DNA from: Cunninghamia lanceolata
Lineage: Eukaryota; Streptophyta; Pinopsida; Cupressales; Cupressaceae
DNA length: 64,000 bases
Direction: 5' to 3'
Assembly: GCA_027924645.1 (NCBI GenBank)
Contig: BSBN01000781.1
Span: forward strand, 2,790,001 to 2,854,000
The position numbers and the translations under genes are program-made. The notes beneath the pieces are model-generated. The model made no database searches and was not told the DNA's origin. It was given only the letters and a program-made list of their open reading frames with translations. This document shows positions 11,846 through 23,180 of the stretch, piece by piece. Every line of letters begins with the position of its first letter. Positions within the stretch are counted from its first letter, which is position 1.

Positions 11846-13135
11846 TGTTGGATCTAGGGCATACAACTGAGAGGGGGGGTGAATCAGTTGTATAAAAACC
11901 TGCTCTACTTTAAACACTTGATTCTTCTTTGTTAGTTAACAGTATATCAATTAATCATCCATGAAAGCATAATGCACAAACACAAGAGCAGATAAACATC
12001 AACACATTGAACACCAAGATTTTGATGTGGAAAACCCGGTTAAGGGAAAAACCACGGGGTGATTAACCCAAGGATTATTCTCTGTTAGAAGAATAAGAAA
12101 AAGAATGGCACTTGCCAATTAGGGCTTACTGCCCGAGCACACTGCTCACAAAGAGGCCCACTACCTACAAGGAGACACACTGTCTACAAGGTGATAAGAA
12201 TCACAATCTTGAACTGGAGAATGACATCTCTACCATGTCTGGATCAGTTCCATTTAAGCCCAAAAGTCTCTGCTCTGCCCTTCTCACTTCTCTTTGCTAT
12301 ACTCCACTCATCCACATAATCCACACTCTGAAATGAACTCACAAACCTTTATTTATACAAGACATCGACTTAGGAACAATCATCTAAGTCGGTAATCAAC
12401 CATAAGAGTATCCGCAAGATGAATCACACATCTGGTCAGCCACCATAAGAATATTCGCAGGATGAACAACTCATCCGGTCGGCTAGCCGGAACAAGAACT
12501 TCATCCAAAAGAATATCTTCAATTTCGGGCTCTACCATCAATGTGGATCTACAACACAACCTCAACATGATCCAAGAACCTTCACAAGCCTGCCTGAATG
12601 ACCAGGTACATCCGCACTTTCTCTACATACTGGAATCTCTTCTCTTCCTCATCTGGAACTTCAAGAACACAGTCTGTCATCACTGTCATAATGCAAAGGG
12701 TACTTCCAGACCTCAAAATCATACACAACTCGAGATGACACATCACAAGGACATCCCAAACAAGCCTTCCAATCCGCAGATTAGGATTATACAATTCTGG
12801 ACCTCACCGGACCTTTCTGTGATCCTCTGTCACCTCTGAACACTTGCCAGAACCGGTTCCACACAGATAGCCATAACTTCTTCAGATCTTCATGCAAACC
12901 TCTGAAATCTTAACTGAAACATCTCAGGACATATATCTACAAACCCTTTGATCCGCATCCTCCGGTTCTCGACCTATACAATACATTTGCCTTCTTCTCA
13001 TCACTGTTCTTCACTGTTTCTGACTGAGGCTAATTTTCTCAATATCCTCAGCACACTGCTCATCCAATCCTTCTTGTCAATGCAATATGAGTATGTTGAC
13101 ATCAATGACAACACTGGTTCACCTTCATACTTGCA
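11846..13135 (-). mobile_element. Solo Copia LTR inserted in LARD1
   Basis: This is an inverted copy of the LTR at 5227-6591. On the minus strand it starts TGCAAGTATG and ends CCAACA, with no Copia interior on either side. Direct repeats ATAGTTTG flank it. It therefore reads as a full insertion later reduced to one LTR by recombination between its ends. The TATA box TATAAATA is at 12350-12357 (minus). Open frames inside it, such as 12462-12839, are not conserved coding. Confidence 0.9.
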
Positions 13136-13143
13136 ATAGTTTG
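13136..13143. repeat. Target-site duplication of the solo LTR, right copy
   Basis: ATAGTTTG, matching 11838-11845 exactly. Confidence 0.75.
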
Positions 13144-14846
13144 ATCTTCTATGCTTATGTGTTCTTGGGAGGAACATGTCTCATTATGAGAAGCAAACAT
13201 TGTATCATTAGGGTTAGATGGAGGATAGATACGAGCAGTTTGGATATCTTTCTCATGGATAGATATGGGATCATGGATAATATCAAGGTGCTCATGGATA
13301 GCTTCTTCATAGGTAATATCATCTTGATCATGGAAGAGATAAATATTATGGATGGGTAGCATAGATGGAATGTAAGGGATTTGATCCTGACTCGGACTAG
13401 GGACTAATGTTTTCACATACTTAGGATCATGCTCTTGATAGACCTCTTGGGTGGCTTGGATGGCAATAGAAGGCTCTTGGGATGATTTCTCGGTCAACAA
13501 AATGAGAGGGCAATGAGCTCACGGGAAGAAAATTTTCAATATGCTCAAGGGGTTGTGAACCACACGATGGGGTTGTAGAAGTGGATAGCATTCAAAGGTT
13601 CTTTGGTAGGCTCATCGATGGGTGCCTGACATGGGGATTGTTTATTCCTTGCTAGTAGTCCTTGAATCACATCCTTTGTAGGTGGAGGGTTGATGGGAGC
13701 TAAAGGCTCATGATTGGGATTAGGTGGGAGACTAATTGGATTAGGGCTTGTGAGATAGAGAGTGGGGTTAGATGGGCTAGGACTTGGGCTAGATGGAAGG
13801 ATAAGGGGATTAGATGGATTGGTTTTATCTAACCCAATCTTACCACAATCTTCTAGGTTCTCGATCAATCTTTTGAATTGTGTACAAGTGGATATGAGAT
13901 GGCCCTTACACCTATGGTATGCACAATATTCATCATCTTTATACCAATGGGGTTTAAAGTAGATTTCTTCAAAGGGTATTATCGGTAGCAAGTCAATCAA
14001 ATTTTCTTGGACCAATTGTTGTAGGGTCATCTCTAAGGGATCCTTTAGTGGAGGGATTGATGGATTAGAAGGTTGACATGAAGGTGTTGGGAGAGGACTA
14101 GTTGACTCATGTGTTGGCATGTGCTTGGACAGTGATGGAGGATGCTCATAAGATGCTTGCTCTAGGTTGGTGTCTCCCTCGTCAAAGGTTATTGAGTCTT
14201 GTTGCAAAGGCGAGCTTAGGGATGCTTGATTTATATACAAAGAGCCACTCAGATTTACATGTTCATGTTGTGGGGGTCACTGATAGTATTGTGAATGTGT
14301 TTGATGAAGAGATGAAGTGGTAGTATGTGTAGGTGAAAGATCTTGGGGTATGGGTTGTTGTGGATGATGATAGATGTTGGAAGAAGTAGGGTATGATGAT
14401 GTGGCATTGCTATGTGAAGGTATAGGATTAGGTAAGGTGAAGGTATTATGGGAAGATGTGGGATTAGTTGGTGTGATATTGTGATGATAAGATGTAAGAT
14501 GAGGTGATGGGGAAGTGACTTGAAATGCGGATGGATTAGATTGACAAGGAATAAGATAGGTGATGTGGAATTGTCATGATATGTAAATGGATTAGATTGG
14601 TGTGAAATGGACAGGGATGCCACATAGGAATGAGATGGAATTGGGTGGTGTTGAATGGATAAGGGATGATAAGGTACTTGTTGGGTTTGACATGTGTCTA
14701 GGAGGTGTTGGGCCTGTGCTATAAGATGTTGCATGAAGTTGTTGAATTATGTGATGGACCCTCTGAATCATTTGTTGGCTTAGGGGTTTTGGTGCTTGGT
14801 GAAGGATGTGAACGATCTCTTGCGCTATGTCCTCTAAGGTTGGCAT
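13136..14846 (-). pseudogene. LARD1 gag-like protein, N-terminal part with zinc knuckle
   Basis: The first ATG is at 14846 (MPTLEDIAQEIVHIL). The frame is rich in Pro, Ser, Thr and His and runs to 13545 with stops at 14592, about 14580 and about 14281. Around 13874-13920 it reads YCAYHRCKGHLISTC, a C-H-C zinc-knuckle variant matching CKFHRSKSHKTNDC in the Tat element at 19.6 kb, with a similar RLIENL helix after it. Small frame changes near 13500-13545 lead into an acidic region (HDQDDITYEEAIHEH) that ends at the solo LTR. The usual capsid domain of Gypsy gag is not recognisable. It is probably a shortened gag. Confidence 0.6.
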
Positions 14847-16983
14847 GGTGTAGGATGAATGTGGATTGGACTTATGCAACAAAGTTGAGACTCTTAGGTT
14901 GAGTGGTTTTCTTGATTGATTGATTGGATTGGCTTGGTCAATTAATTAGATTGGTTTGATCAGTTGGTTGATTGGATAAGATTATCTCCCAAGAGATAGA
15001 CTCATGCAGTCAAGGGTAGACAAGGTTGGTTGATAAAGGTGATATGATCAAATTCTAGATAAGGACCGAAGCCAAAGGACAATGTTGGTTGATTAGATCG
15101 ATGTTGGATAGTTGATGTAGAGTCTCAAAAAGGATGTAGGGCTCAAGAAGTCCAATGATATGATATGGTCAAACTAGATGGGATGGTGTAGAATGGTGTG
15201 GATAGATGACTTGGGTCGATTAGGATGGATTGGATGACTAGGATGATTTGGTTTGGAAGGACTAGATGAAGTGGATTGAGGATGACGTGGCAATATCAAA
15301 CACAAGATCTCACATACACATGCATGCACACCAAGCATAATGATCAGTCTGTACACCCTAGGCTAGGCAAGGATAGTATCTGTTGGGTTCCCACTTGGTT
15401 TTACCTAGCCGCGCCTACTTATGGTGTATAGCTCTAGGAACTTGGGGTACAGGCTCCCCCTTATAGTGCACTCACTTCTCAGGCACACCAAGTTCCAGGT
15501 CCACAAGGATCACAAACCTTATGATAATACAGCTGCAAAGTTCATTGAATTACCTTTCCGATGAGTGTTTGTTTGTGAAAATTTGATGTTGTATGCCCCT
15601 ATTATGATAAAAAGAAAAATCTCCCCCCCTTAGGCAAGTTTGAGATGACAGGGTTGACCGATTTGACCTTTTGTTGACTTTTGATTTTTTGATGGTTTTA
15701 CAGAATTTATGCTTTGTTACACGTGCTACTTGTGTTTTGTGATGACGGTTGATAGTTTGAAAAAGAAAAACTCCCCCCCTCGATAAAAAGGCAAGGTTAA
15801 ACCCCCCAAGCTTAAATATTAAATCACAATGATAAAAGTCTCAAAAGATAAGGTCAAAATCACAAGATAGGACATAGACTACACAAAGGACCTCGACCTA
15901 TGAGAGGAGGTAAAGGCGACTGGGGAGTTAGACATAAAATATGCCGACCTAAGTTTCTCACCATCGACTTTAGTGTTTAAAACGCAGGCTTTAGATTTTT
16001 CAACACTGACCTTAGATTTTGATATGAGGTTTTAGACTCTGACCTGGGAAATTTTCAATGCTGATTGAAGGACCTAACTGCTGACCTAAGATGCTGGACT
16101 GTGACCGGGACCTTCGACAGGGAGACCGACTGTTTACTTGCTCCACCCGCCGATATTCAAGTTCTGTTTACTTGAGAGTTTATAGTGCCGATTATTGGAG
16201 TTTTAAGATGCCAACCTTAAGGTTTGCACACTGACTTAAGGGCTTTTTAATGCCAACTTAAGGGTTTACACAACTGTGAAGGATCGCAAAAGCTCGGTAG
16301 ACAGATGTATATGACAATCGAAGGGTGATTTCTTAGACATCGATAAGGGTTTGTGAGATGGTGACTGTGGCCTTGGCTAAGGATTTGTCGGTCAACTCAA
16401 GACTGCGACTGGATCATGGATTGGTTTTAGTGGCATTTTCAAAGCTGCGACTATGGCTTGAAGGGGGTGATTTGACATTAAGGTCAATAGAATAAAGCTC
16501 GCGGATTTACAAGTTATGTATAATGGTGATCGAAGGGTCTATAACCAAAATGTGAACAAGATTCTTAGTGCTATGGTGTCGACTGTCCACGGAATGGAAA
16601 ATTTCGACAGGACATTCAATAGAGGCAACTAATGGAAGTGACCACCATGCTGAGGCAACAACGACAGGGGAATCTAGGGTTTCGACCAGATTAGAAACAA
16701 CAATAAAAAACACTTAAATACATAGCCAAAACCTCTAGCGGGTAATATGATATTACAACGTATTCGTATAGATCCATACTATATGGGCTAATTTTTTTTC
16801 AATAGTGAGCAAACTATGTCAAATTCATAGTCAATTTTTATGGAAACATCATTTCGGATGCGATGGTGAGATCGGTTTTTACCCTGGAGGTCATTTGTGA
16901 CAGCTGCTCTGCAAAACTCGATAATGGGGGTTAGAAACAACACAAATTTTTATACAAATTTACAAAAAAAATCAGACGAAATA
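14847..16983 (-). other. LARD1 leader
   Basis: About 2.1 kb of untranslated leader between the PBS and the gag-like ATG. It holds two identical CTCCCCCCCT stretches (about 15620 and 15770). A block at 15415-15510 (GGCTCCCCCTTATAGTGCAC then ACACCAAGTTCCAG) matches the Tat leader at 21925-21980. No gene is seen. Confidence 0.6.
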
Positions 16984-17005
16984 GGTCCCACCGGGCGTGC
17001 CAGAA
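16984..17005 (-). promoter_or_regulatory. LARD1 primer binding site
   Basis: Minus-strand TGGCACGCCCGGTGGGACC lies three bases from the LTR end. This wording is common after Gypsy (Tat-group) LTRs and is not the initiator-Met type. Confidence 0.75.
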
Positions 17006-17812
17006 TGTATACCAGGGAAAATTTCATCATTTAATAAATCAAGATAAAAACCCAGATACCTTCAAGAAATTTGATCAAAGTGATTAAAAACTGCATGCAA
17101 TGAAAACAAAATCACTCAGATACTTTAATTCCTTGTTGCAATTGTGGATTGTTGATTTCTCATGTTTTTGGAGCACAATGACGAGATGAGATTGATAAGA
17201 AGATAGATAGGTAGAGGTTGATGGATGAGGTAGAATTTTGGCAGAGTGATGGTGCTTGAGAGATTCATCCATGCCAAATGGCATGAAAATGGGTCAATTT
17301 ATAGATTTTTTGAGAAAATGGAAGGATAAACCTTCCAATTTGCAAGTGATAGTGAAATGGAAAGTTGCATTGTGCAACTTGGGAGAGAAAAGTGGAAGGT
17401 AGGTGAGTGATTTGGGAGATGGAATTGGAAAGGTGTAAGAGATGAGTTGAGAGGAAATTGGAAGGTAGGTAAGTTAACTAGAGAGGATTTGGGAGATAGA
17501 AATGGTAAGTGATTTTAATTAATTAAATAAAATTTTAATTAATTAAGTGGCATGCATGAATAATTAAATAAATAGTAAATATTTATTTAATTATAGGATG
17601 AAAGGTGAGATTAAATAAATAAATAAAATTTATTTAAATTTATTTATTTAATAAAGTGAGGGATGGAATAAATTAAATAAATGATGGATTTATTTAATTT
17701 ATTAGAGGAAGATGTTATGTTAGGTGACGATATGGGGTGCCTAGGGTAAAAATGCTACAAGATGTCTAAGTAATGTAACGTTGTGACAAGTGGACATTTT
17801 TTAGTGTCTACA
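17006..17812 (-). repeat. LARD1 5' LTR
   Basis: An 807-bp copy of 7303-8101. It starts (plus strand) TGTATACC and ends TCTACA. Transcription would start here toward the left, from the TATA box at 17297-17304. Confidence 0.9.
17297..17304 (-). promoter_or_regulatory. TATA box, LARD1 5' LTR
   Basis: CTATAAAT on the minus strand, conserved in both LTRs. Confidence 0.55.
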
Positions 17813-17817
17813 TCTAT
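17813..17817. repeat. Target-site duplication, right copy (LARD1)
   Basis: TCTAT, identical to 7298-7302. Confidence 0.85.
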
Positions 17818-18335
17818 GACAATACTCCTCAATTTGATCTGTCAAGTGTGACATCATACCTTCCTTGTGAAACTCATCGTCAGTATTTTGCAAATCTAAC
17901 TCTAGAGGTCTAGACCTAGAGCTTTGTCCCTCATGAGTTGTATTGGTAGAGCTATATTGTTGAACCACATCAATACCTTTGTCTTCACAAAATAGTTCAG
18001 AAAGACTATCCCATTCATATTCATTTGAGTCTGTCTCACTCCCTTCTTGTAATCGGTGAATCTGCTCTACTAAGTTAGTAGTAGCTGTTTCTCTTCCTTT
18101 TCCTTCATGATTTTCTTTACCTTTGATCTTTTCTTTGCCTTTGTACCCTAGCCCTGTAGTGTCTCGGGCTGTTAAAGAAGAAGATTGGATAGGTTCGATG
18201 TTACCTTATTTTCTTAATCCTATGGGACTATGACCATCATATCCCATTCTTTGTAAGATAGAGAACCCTTGACCATATTGTTTGGTTTGCAATTGGGGTT
18301 GATGGTCTTGTGGTTTGGATTTACTATCTTCATTT
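17813..18335 (-). pseudogene. Tat-like pol: G-patch-like region after protease
   Basis: Continues the gag-protease frame past a stop at 18336. It contains GFSILQRMGYDGHSPIGL (about 18205-18275), then a stop, then TARDTTGLGYKGKEK. This is a G-patch-like glycine module, known downstream of protease in some retroelements. Acidic linker sequence follows and runs into the LARD1 insertion point. The downstream remainder is at 6592-7302. Confidence 0.6.
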
Positions 18336-19028
18336 TTATATAGCCATTGTAGAACCTTTAGGAGTCTCCAACGACTTGTGTTTGTTCATGGATGGTTTTC
18401 CATAGGACTTGGGAGATATGGGTAGCTGTGCTAGACAGAAGGTTTGCTCGATGGTATACTCTCCTACACCATTGTCTATGAGCTTGACTTTGAGTTCGGA
18501 TGTCTTGGATGTAGAAGGTAGTGAGGCTGGGTCAACACGGGCTGAAGAGGAGGAACCTGCATGGTTGGTGGGGATTATAACTTCAGGCTTGGATTGGATG
18601 GAATTGCAATATTGGAATGGATTAGGATCACCTTGGATAGTGATTTCTTGGCCATAATGAGGAAACTTGATACATTGATGGTAGGTGGATGGCACAGCCT
18701 TCATTGCATGTATCCAAGGTCGACCAAGAAGAATATTGTATGCTAGTTCCATGTCTAGAACTTGACAAACCACATCTTTCTCCACTAGCCCAATCCGTAT
18801 CGGTAAGACCACAATACCTTTTGATGTTCTTTCTTCTTTATCGTATGCCTTGATTGTAATTTTCTTCTTAGGATCAGCGATATTCTCTGAAAACCCCAAT
18901 GCAAGGATTAGTTTTAATGTGCAAATATTTAAACCTGGCCCTCCATCTATTAGGACCCATTTTATCCTATGTTTATGGATGAAGGCTTCAATATGGAGGG
19001 ATGCATTGTGCGGTTGGGTGATAGACAT
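18336..19028 (-). pseudogene. Tat-like aspartic protease (retropepsin)
   Basis: A retropepsin-type fold is read from WVLIDGGPGLNICTLKLIL (about 18895-18955), where D-G-G takes the place of the usual D-T/S-G, as in many Tat elements. The conserved LLGRPWIHAMKAVPST and HQCIKF follow (about 18660-18730). It would cleave the gag-pol product. It is in the same frame as the gag part upstream, separated by TAA at 19047-19049, and ends at TAA 18336. Its start within the polyprotein cannot be set, and 19028 is simply the first Met after that stop. Confidence 0.8.
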
Positions 19029-19046
19029 ATCATCTTTTTCTATGAA

Positions 19047-20255
19047 TTATAGGAAATGGGGTGTAGTTAGATGTCCCACCATGGCCAGAAATTGCTCTTG
19101 GGCTAGATTTGTTGGCACGGTAGTTTCCAAGAGAGCTTTTTCTAGGATGGCTTTGTGAGATGGGGAGAGATGCAAAAGCTCCAAAATGGATATATGTGTA
19201 GGTGTCTTTTGGAGTTGGTCAAGGATGTTATATTGGTTAGATGTGGAGGATGGTTTGGATGGAGCCCCTTGGAGAGTAATATTTCCATGATGAGTGGTTA
19301 CATTACAATCGGGCTTATTATTTATAGTGATAACATTTATGTGCGAATCACTTTTGGATATATTGTTAATGGTGTATTCATAAGATGCCTTCATGTAGTT
19401 AGCATTGTTACCACTGTTATTGTTTTGATTAGAGGATCCTCCCTTCTCATAGTTAGGGAGAGGATTTTTGAATGCCACGTGCTCATCGTTGGAAGTATGC
19501 CCATCAATTGATATTACTTTTTGATCAATCAAGTCTTGGATGGTATTCTTTAGTCCTTGGCAATCATTGGTTTTGTGACTCTTGCTTCTATGAAATTTGC
19601 AAAATTCTGACTCTTTCCAACAAGAAGGTTTAAATTTAGGTTCATAATCTCGCACCATTGGAAGTGTTATGAGGTTGTTTGATATAAGCTTCCTTAGGGC
19701 AGATTTGAGTGATTCCCCTAGTGGTGTGAACTTTCTACAAGGAGGAAAGTTAGTGGGTCTTGGATCATTGTTTTGAGGTTTGTTTGATGGTGTGTTATTG
19801 TGTGGATTAGATAGATTAAAGATTGATTGTTTTAGTACCACATGTTTAGCATCAACAACTCCATCATTCACAATATTTTTGTTCTTTGTCCAGAACCTCG
19901 ATTTGTCCGTGTTATTACTTGAACTAGGGCTATCTTTGTAGAGTTTGATTTGTCCCTTAGCTATCAAGGCTTTCTCAATGAGTAATTCCATTTCAATGAC
20001 CTTACTAAAGGAAGTGGGACATTGTATTTATATTTGATAGCTCAAGTCAGTGTTTAAGTTGTGGATGAACATCTCAATCATTTGTTTCTACAGGATATGG
20101 TATGGAAACTTTATAGCAAGTTGTCTCCATCTTTGTAAAAAGGAGGCGAAGGATTCTCCACCTTTTTGTTTCTTGTTACAAAGGTCCAACATTAAAATTT
20201 CATGTTCAATGTTGTAGAAGAAATGAGTCACAAACTTATCCACTAGTTCATTAAA
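19047..20255 (-). pseudogene. Tat-like gag, C-terminal half (nucleocapsid)
   Basis: The frame begins with FNELVDKFVTHF at 20255 after a frameshift from the capsid part. It continues with a recognisable gag stretch (GGESFASFLQRWRQLAIKFP). Two stops follow, near 20093 and 20028, and then the frame is open from 19991. A zinc-knuckle variant CKFHRSKSHKTNDC lies at about 19556-19610, followed by the LKNTIQDLIDQK helix. The last part is Asn/Ser-rich with HLSPSHKAILEKALLETTVP. It ends at TAA 19047-19049, after which the protease continues in phase. Confidence 0.75.
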
Positions 20256-20904
20256 AGTTCAGATGCATGCTGGGACGTAGACGGGAGAACCATTCCATTG
20301 CTTGTCCTCCTAAGCTATGTGGAAATAGTCGCATAAGGTATGTTTCATTGTGGGCGACTTCTAAGCATGCAACACTAAATTCCCTTATGTGGTCATGTGG
20401 GTCACCTTTTCCTCTATATTTATCAAATTTTGGGACCTCAAATCTTGAGGGGAAAGGTATCATGACCAAACTTTTGTCAAAAGGATATGGTGAGATATCC
20501 TCAAGTGAGTAGTGCTTTGTGGATGTTCTTGTTTGAAGGTCTACAAATTTTTGTTGCAAGGCTTGGATTTGTAGCATTAGTGTGTCTAATGGGTTTGACA
20601 TATCCTTATCCTTGTCATGTTTGGGAGCATTGGTGTCATTAGATGGGGTTGCTTCTCTTAGTTGAGAGATGTCAAAATCAGAGGATAGTTTAGCTCCTTG
20701 TTGTGCTAGCATAAGACAATACTTTTGGGGGTCCATGTTTATGACCTTGTCCATCATTCTTTGGAATTTAGGATCTTGCAAAGCACTAACAAGTTCTTCA
20801 TGTGGGATTTCTTCCTCTTAATCACTAGAAGAAGAGGAGTGAACACTATGGTTTGATGTATCCATTTCTTTTCTTCTCTTGGTTTGGGACCTAGTTTCAA
20901 CCAT
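20256..20904 (-). pseudogene. Tat-like gag, N-terminal half (capsid)
   Basis: The likely gag start is ATG 20904-20902 (MVETRSQTKRRKE, a basic opening common in Gypsy gag). A TAA lies at 20818-20820 in a Ser-rich stretch. The frame then runs through DPKFQRMMDKV to PFPSRFEVPKFDKYRGKGDP and HDHIREF, which opens the retrotransposon gag (capsid) domain. It continues through LMRLFPHSLGGQAMEWFSRL. The frame is lost at about 20256-20275 by a small indel and resumes in another phase. Confidence 0.75.
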
Positions 20905-23158
20905 AAAATTTTGGATATGGGTGGAGTTGAATGTGATACTTGTGGATTTTGGTGATGCTTTTGGTAAGATGTAGTTTAGGTGTAATTGATTGGATTGGAT
21001 AAGTTGATCACGATAAGGTTTTCTTAAGGTTTGGTTTTGATCTTTTGTTCAAACAAGATGGTCTTGAGCTATGATGGAATAGCTATCAAAGTGCTGATAT
21101 AAAGGAAGTCAAATAGGGATAATTGGTAACGGCTATTGATGTAGACTAGACCTTTATCAAGATGCTCTAGTGTGGTTTTGAGGTAGAGGATGATCGATCC
21201 TGATAGGAAACTAACTAAGTTTTGTTTAATTTTGTTGACTCAATGATACCTTAATGGAAATCTTGGTTTGTGTTTGCGCTTTGAATGACTAGAGATGGCA
21301 TGCAAGTGAGATGTTTGCAAATGGGTACGAGATGAACTTCTATGGTTTAACTGATTTCACCAATTGATTATAGGCTGAAATGGGTATCTGAAACTAGTCT
21401 AATTTTTATCTCAAAGTCTCGAGAATTGCTCTTTGTTTTGATTGCACAGGTTTAATGTGCAAAAATAGGGTTTAAATGCACAAGTCTATTGATTGAATGC
21501 ACAGCTCTATATGCGCAACTCTATTGTTTAAATGCACTGAAAGGTGTATGCACAGAAAGAATGCTCAAATGCGCAGCAAAAATGTTTAAATGCGCAACAG
21601 GATTTGTATGCGTGGAAAGAACTATCAAATGCACAGCAAAAGGTTTCAAATGTGCAGCTCTGTGTAATTTGCAGTGTCTATTCAATTTTTGTTTGTTTGA
21701 GGCACGTTTTTCTATGAAACCTAAGTATGTTTGCTGATGATTTATCTATTTCAGTTTGTTGCAAGAAAACACAATAGACAAGAAGATCTCATGGTTTTGT
21801 TATATAAGTTTTTGATGAACATTTTGTGAACAACTACAATTCCTATGGTTGGCAAGGACAACATTTATTGATTCCCAACTTGGATTTATCCGGCCACTTA
21901 AATCAAGGTGGACAATTAGAAACTTGGTAGCACTGGCTCCCCCTTGCTTAGCACTCACTTCTCTGGTATACCAAGTTCCAATTCCTCCGAAGAGTTGAAT
22001 TTTCTGTCTCTACACATGATTAGTGAATACGTTCCGCGGCTTCAGAGGTCCGACCTCCCGCGTCAACAAATAGAAGGATTTTGGCTTCTAAAAATAGTTG
22101 GTTCTTAGTAAGGGCATTCGTTCAAGTGGTTATACGTGTGGTGATTCGCTCTGTTTAAGAGGCTTCCCAATCTATAGTGGTTAATCTCTACAGGTTTCAA
22201 CGCACCACAAGGGTACTAAGGGAAACATTCATCGGTATAACACAGCAACACCTGTTGTTTATGACTTTCACCACAAACACTTTTATTTATAGTAGACCAA
22301 ATTAGCTTGGCTTTAGCTTGTTACCGCTCAAGGTCATCCCACTTGGATGAAACACAATCCAAGGGCAGGGCTTTTCTAAAGGTTAGTTAAATGAAATGAT
22401 GGGTCTAGCGTTTTGGTCACTCAAGATGGGGAGAGCATATGCCTATCACCATTTTACAAACATAGTAGACACTGGTTCATTAACCTTCTAGAGTTAATCT
22501 AAATGTGATTTAATCTACCAAGCACAAAAATGACATGATAGCATAAAATGAAAAAATAGTTGATTTTAACCTCCTAATCAAACTATGTGATGATTGTATT
22601 GAAGATTTTGATCAAGTTACTTTCCCTTACTTATGCTAGATGTGGATTTGTGAATGCAAGATTTGAATGAAAGATTTGTTCAATTTTAACCTCCTAGTTT
22701 GGGACTATGTGAAATTTGTATGCAAAGATGTAAGTTTACTCCTAATTAAAAACTAGATGAATATTTGTATGCAAGTTGTATGAACAATGATATGATTTAC
22801 TCCTCCTAATTAAAAACTAGATGAAGATTTGTATGCAAGATGCATCTAAAAATGTCTAAACCAGCTCTGAAACCTACAAGAACATTCTGTTAATAGTTTC
22901 CATTGATGATTGAATATACTTGCAACACAAGTTAGTACCGAAAATTTACCAAAACACACCCTAAGACCTGACAGATTTTATATGCGTAGAAATACAAATG
23001 AGTAGAAAGACCTATAGAAGCACAGAAAGAAGTTTTATATGCGCAGGACTGTTCTTTTCTTCACACATTCACAGAACTAGAAATCGAATGTGCAGGAATG
23101 ACCTGTTATGACTGCAACTTCACCAAAAACTCAAAATAGAAGTTAAAAACGGGGCAGT
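20905..23158 (-). other. Leader of the Tat-like element
   Basis: Non-coding sequence between PBS and gag, about 2.25 kb. It holds a minisatellite (21444-21665), similar short words near 22980-23100, and the block shared with the LARD1 leader at about 21925-21980. Confidence 0.6.
21444..21665. repeat. Degenerate minisatellite with ATGCGCA(G/A) core
   Basis: The phrase TTTAAATGCGCAACA and variants (AATGCACAG, ATGCGCAGC, AATGTGCAG) recur about every 20-25 bases, roughly ten times. Further copies lie at 22981-23095. Confidence 0.75.
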
Positions 23159-23180
23159 GGCCCCACGGTGGGTGCCAAAA
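23159..23180 (-). promoter_or_regulatory. Primer binding site of the Tat-like element
   Basis: Minus-strand TGGCACCCACCGTGGGG lies three to four bases from the LTR end, close to the TGGCGCCCACCGTGGGG form seen after Tat/Ogre/Athila LTRs. It fixes the orientation and LTR boundary. Confidence 0.8.

Larger units (their letters stand above)
7303..17812 (-). mobile_element. LARD1: complete pol-less LTR retrotransposon, 10.5 kb
   Basis: Two direct repeats of 799 and 807 bp start TGTATACCAGGG and end TCTACA, and exact 5-bp TCTAT duplications flank them. On the minus strand the PBS (16984-17005) follows the right-hand LTR and a purine tract (8102-8117) precedes the left-hand one, so transcription runs right to left. 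The roughly 8.9 kb interior has only a decayed gag-like frame. I find no protease active site, reverse transcriptase or integrase, so it fits a large retrotransposon derivative moved by an autonomous partner. It is inserted in a Tat-like element and itself carries a solo Copia LTR. Confidence 0.9.

Noticed and set aside
12462..12839. 125-codon plus-strand frame in the solo LTR
   Set aside because: The other LTR copy does not keep it open over its length and it is antisense to the LTR.
14255..14734. Minus-strand 159-codon His/Leu/Ile-rich frame
   Set aside because: The neighbouring phase gives the Pro/Ser/Thr-rich gag-like protein that joins its flanking parts, so this one is a shadow.
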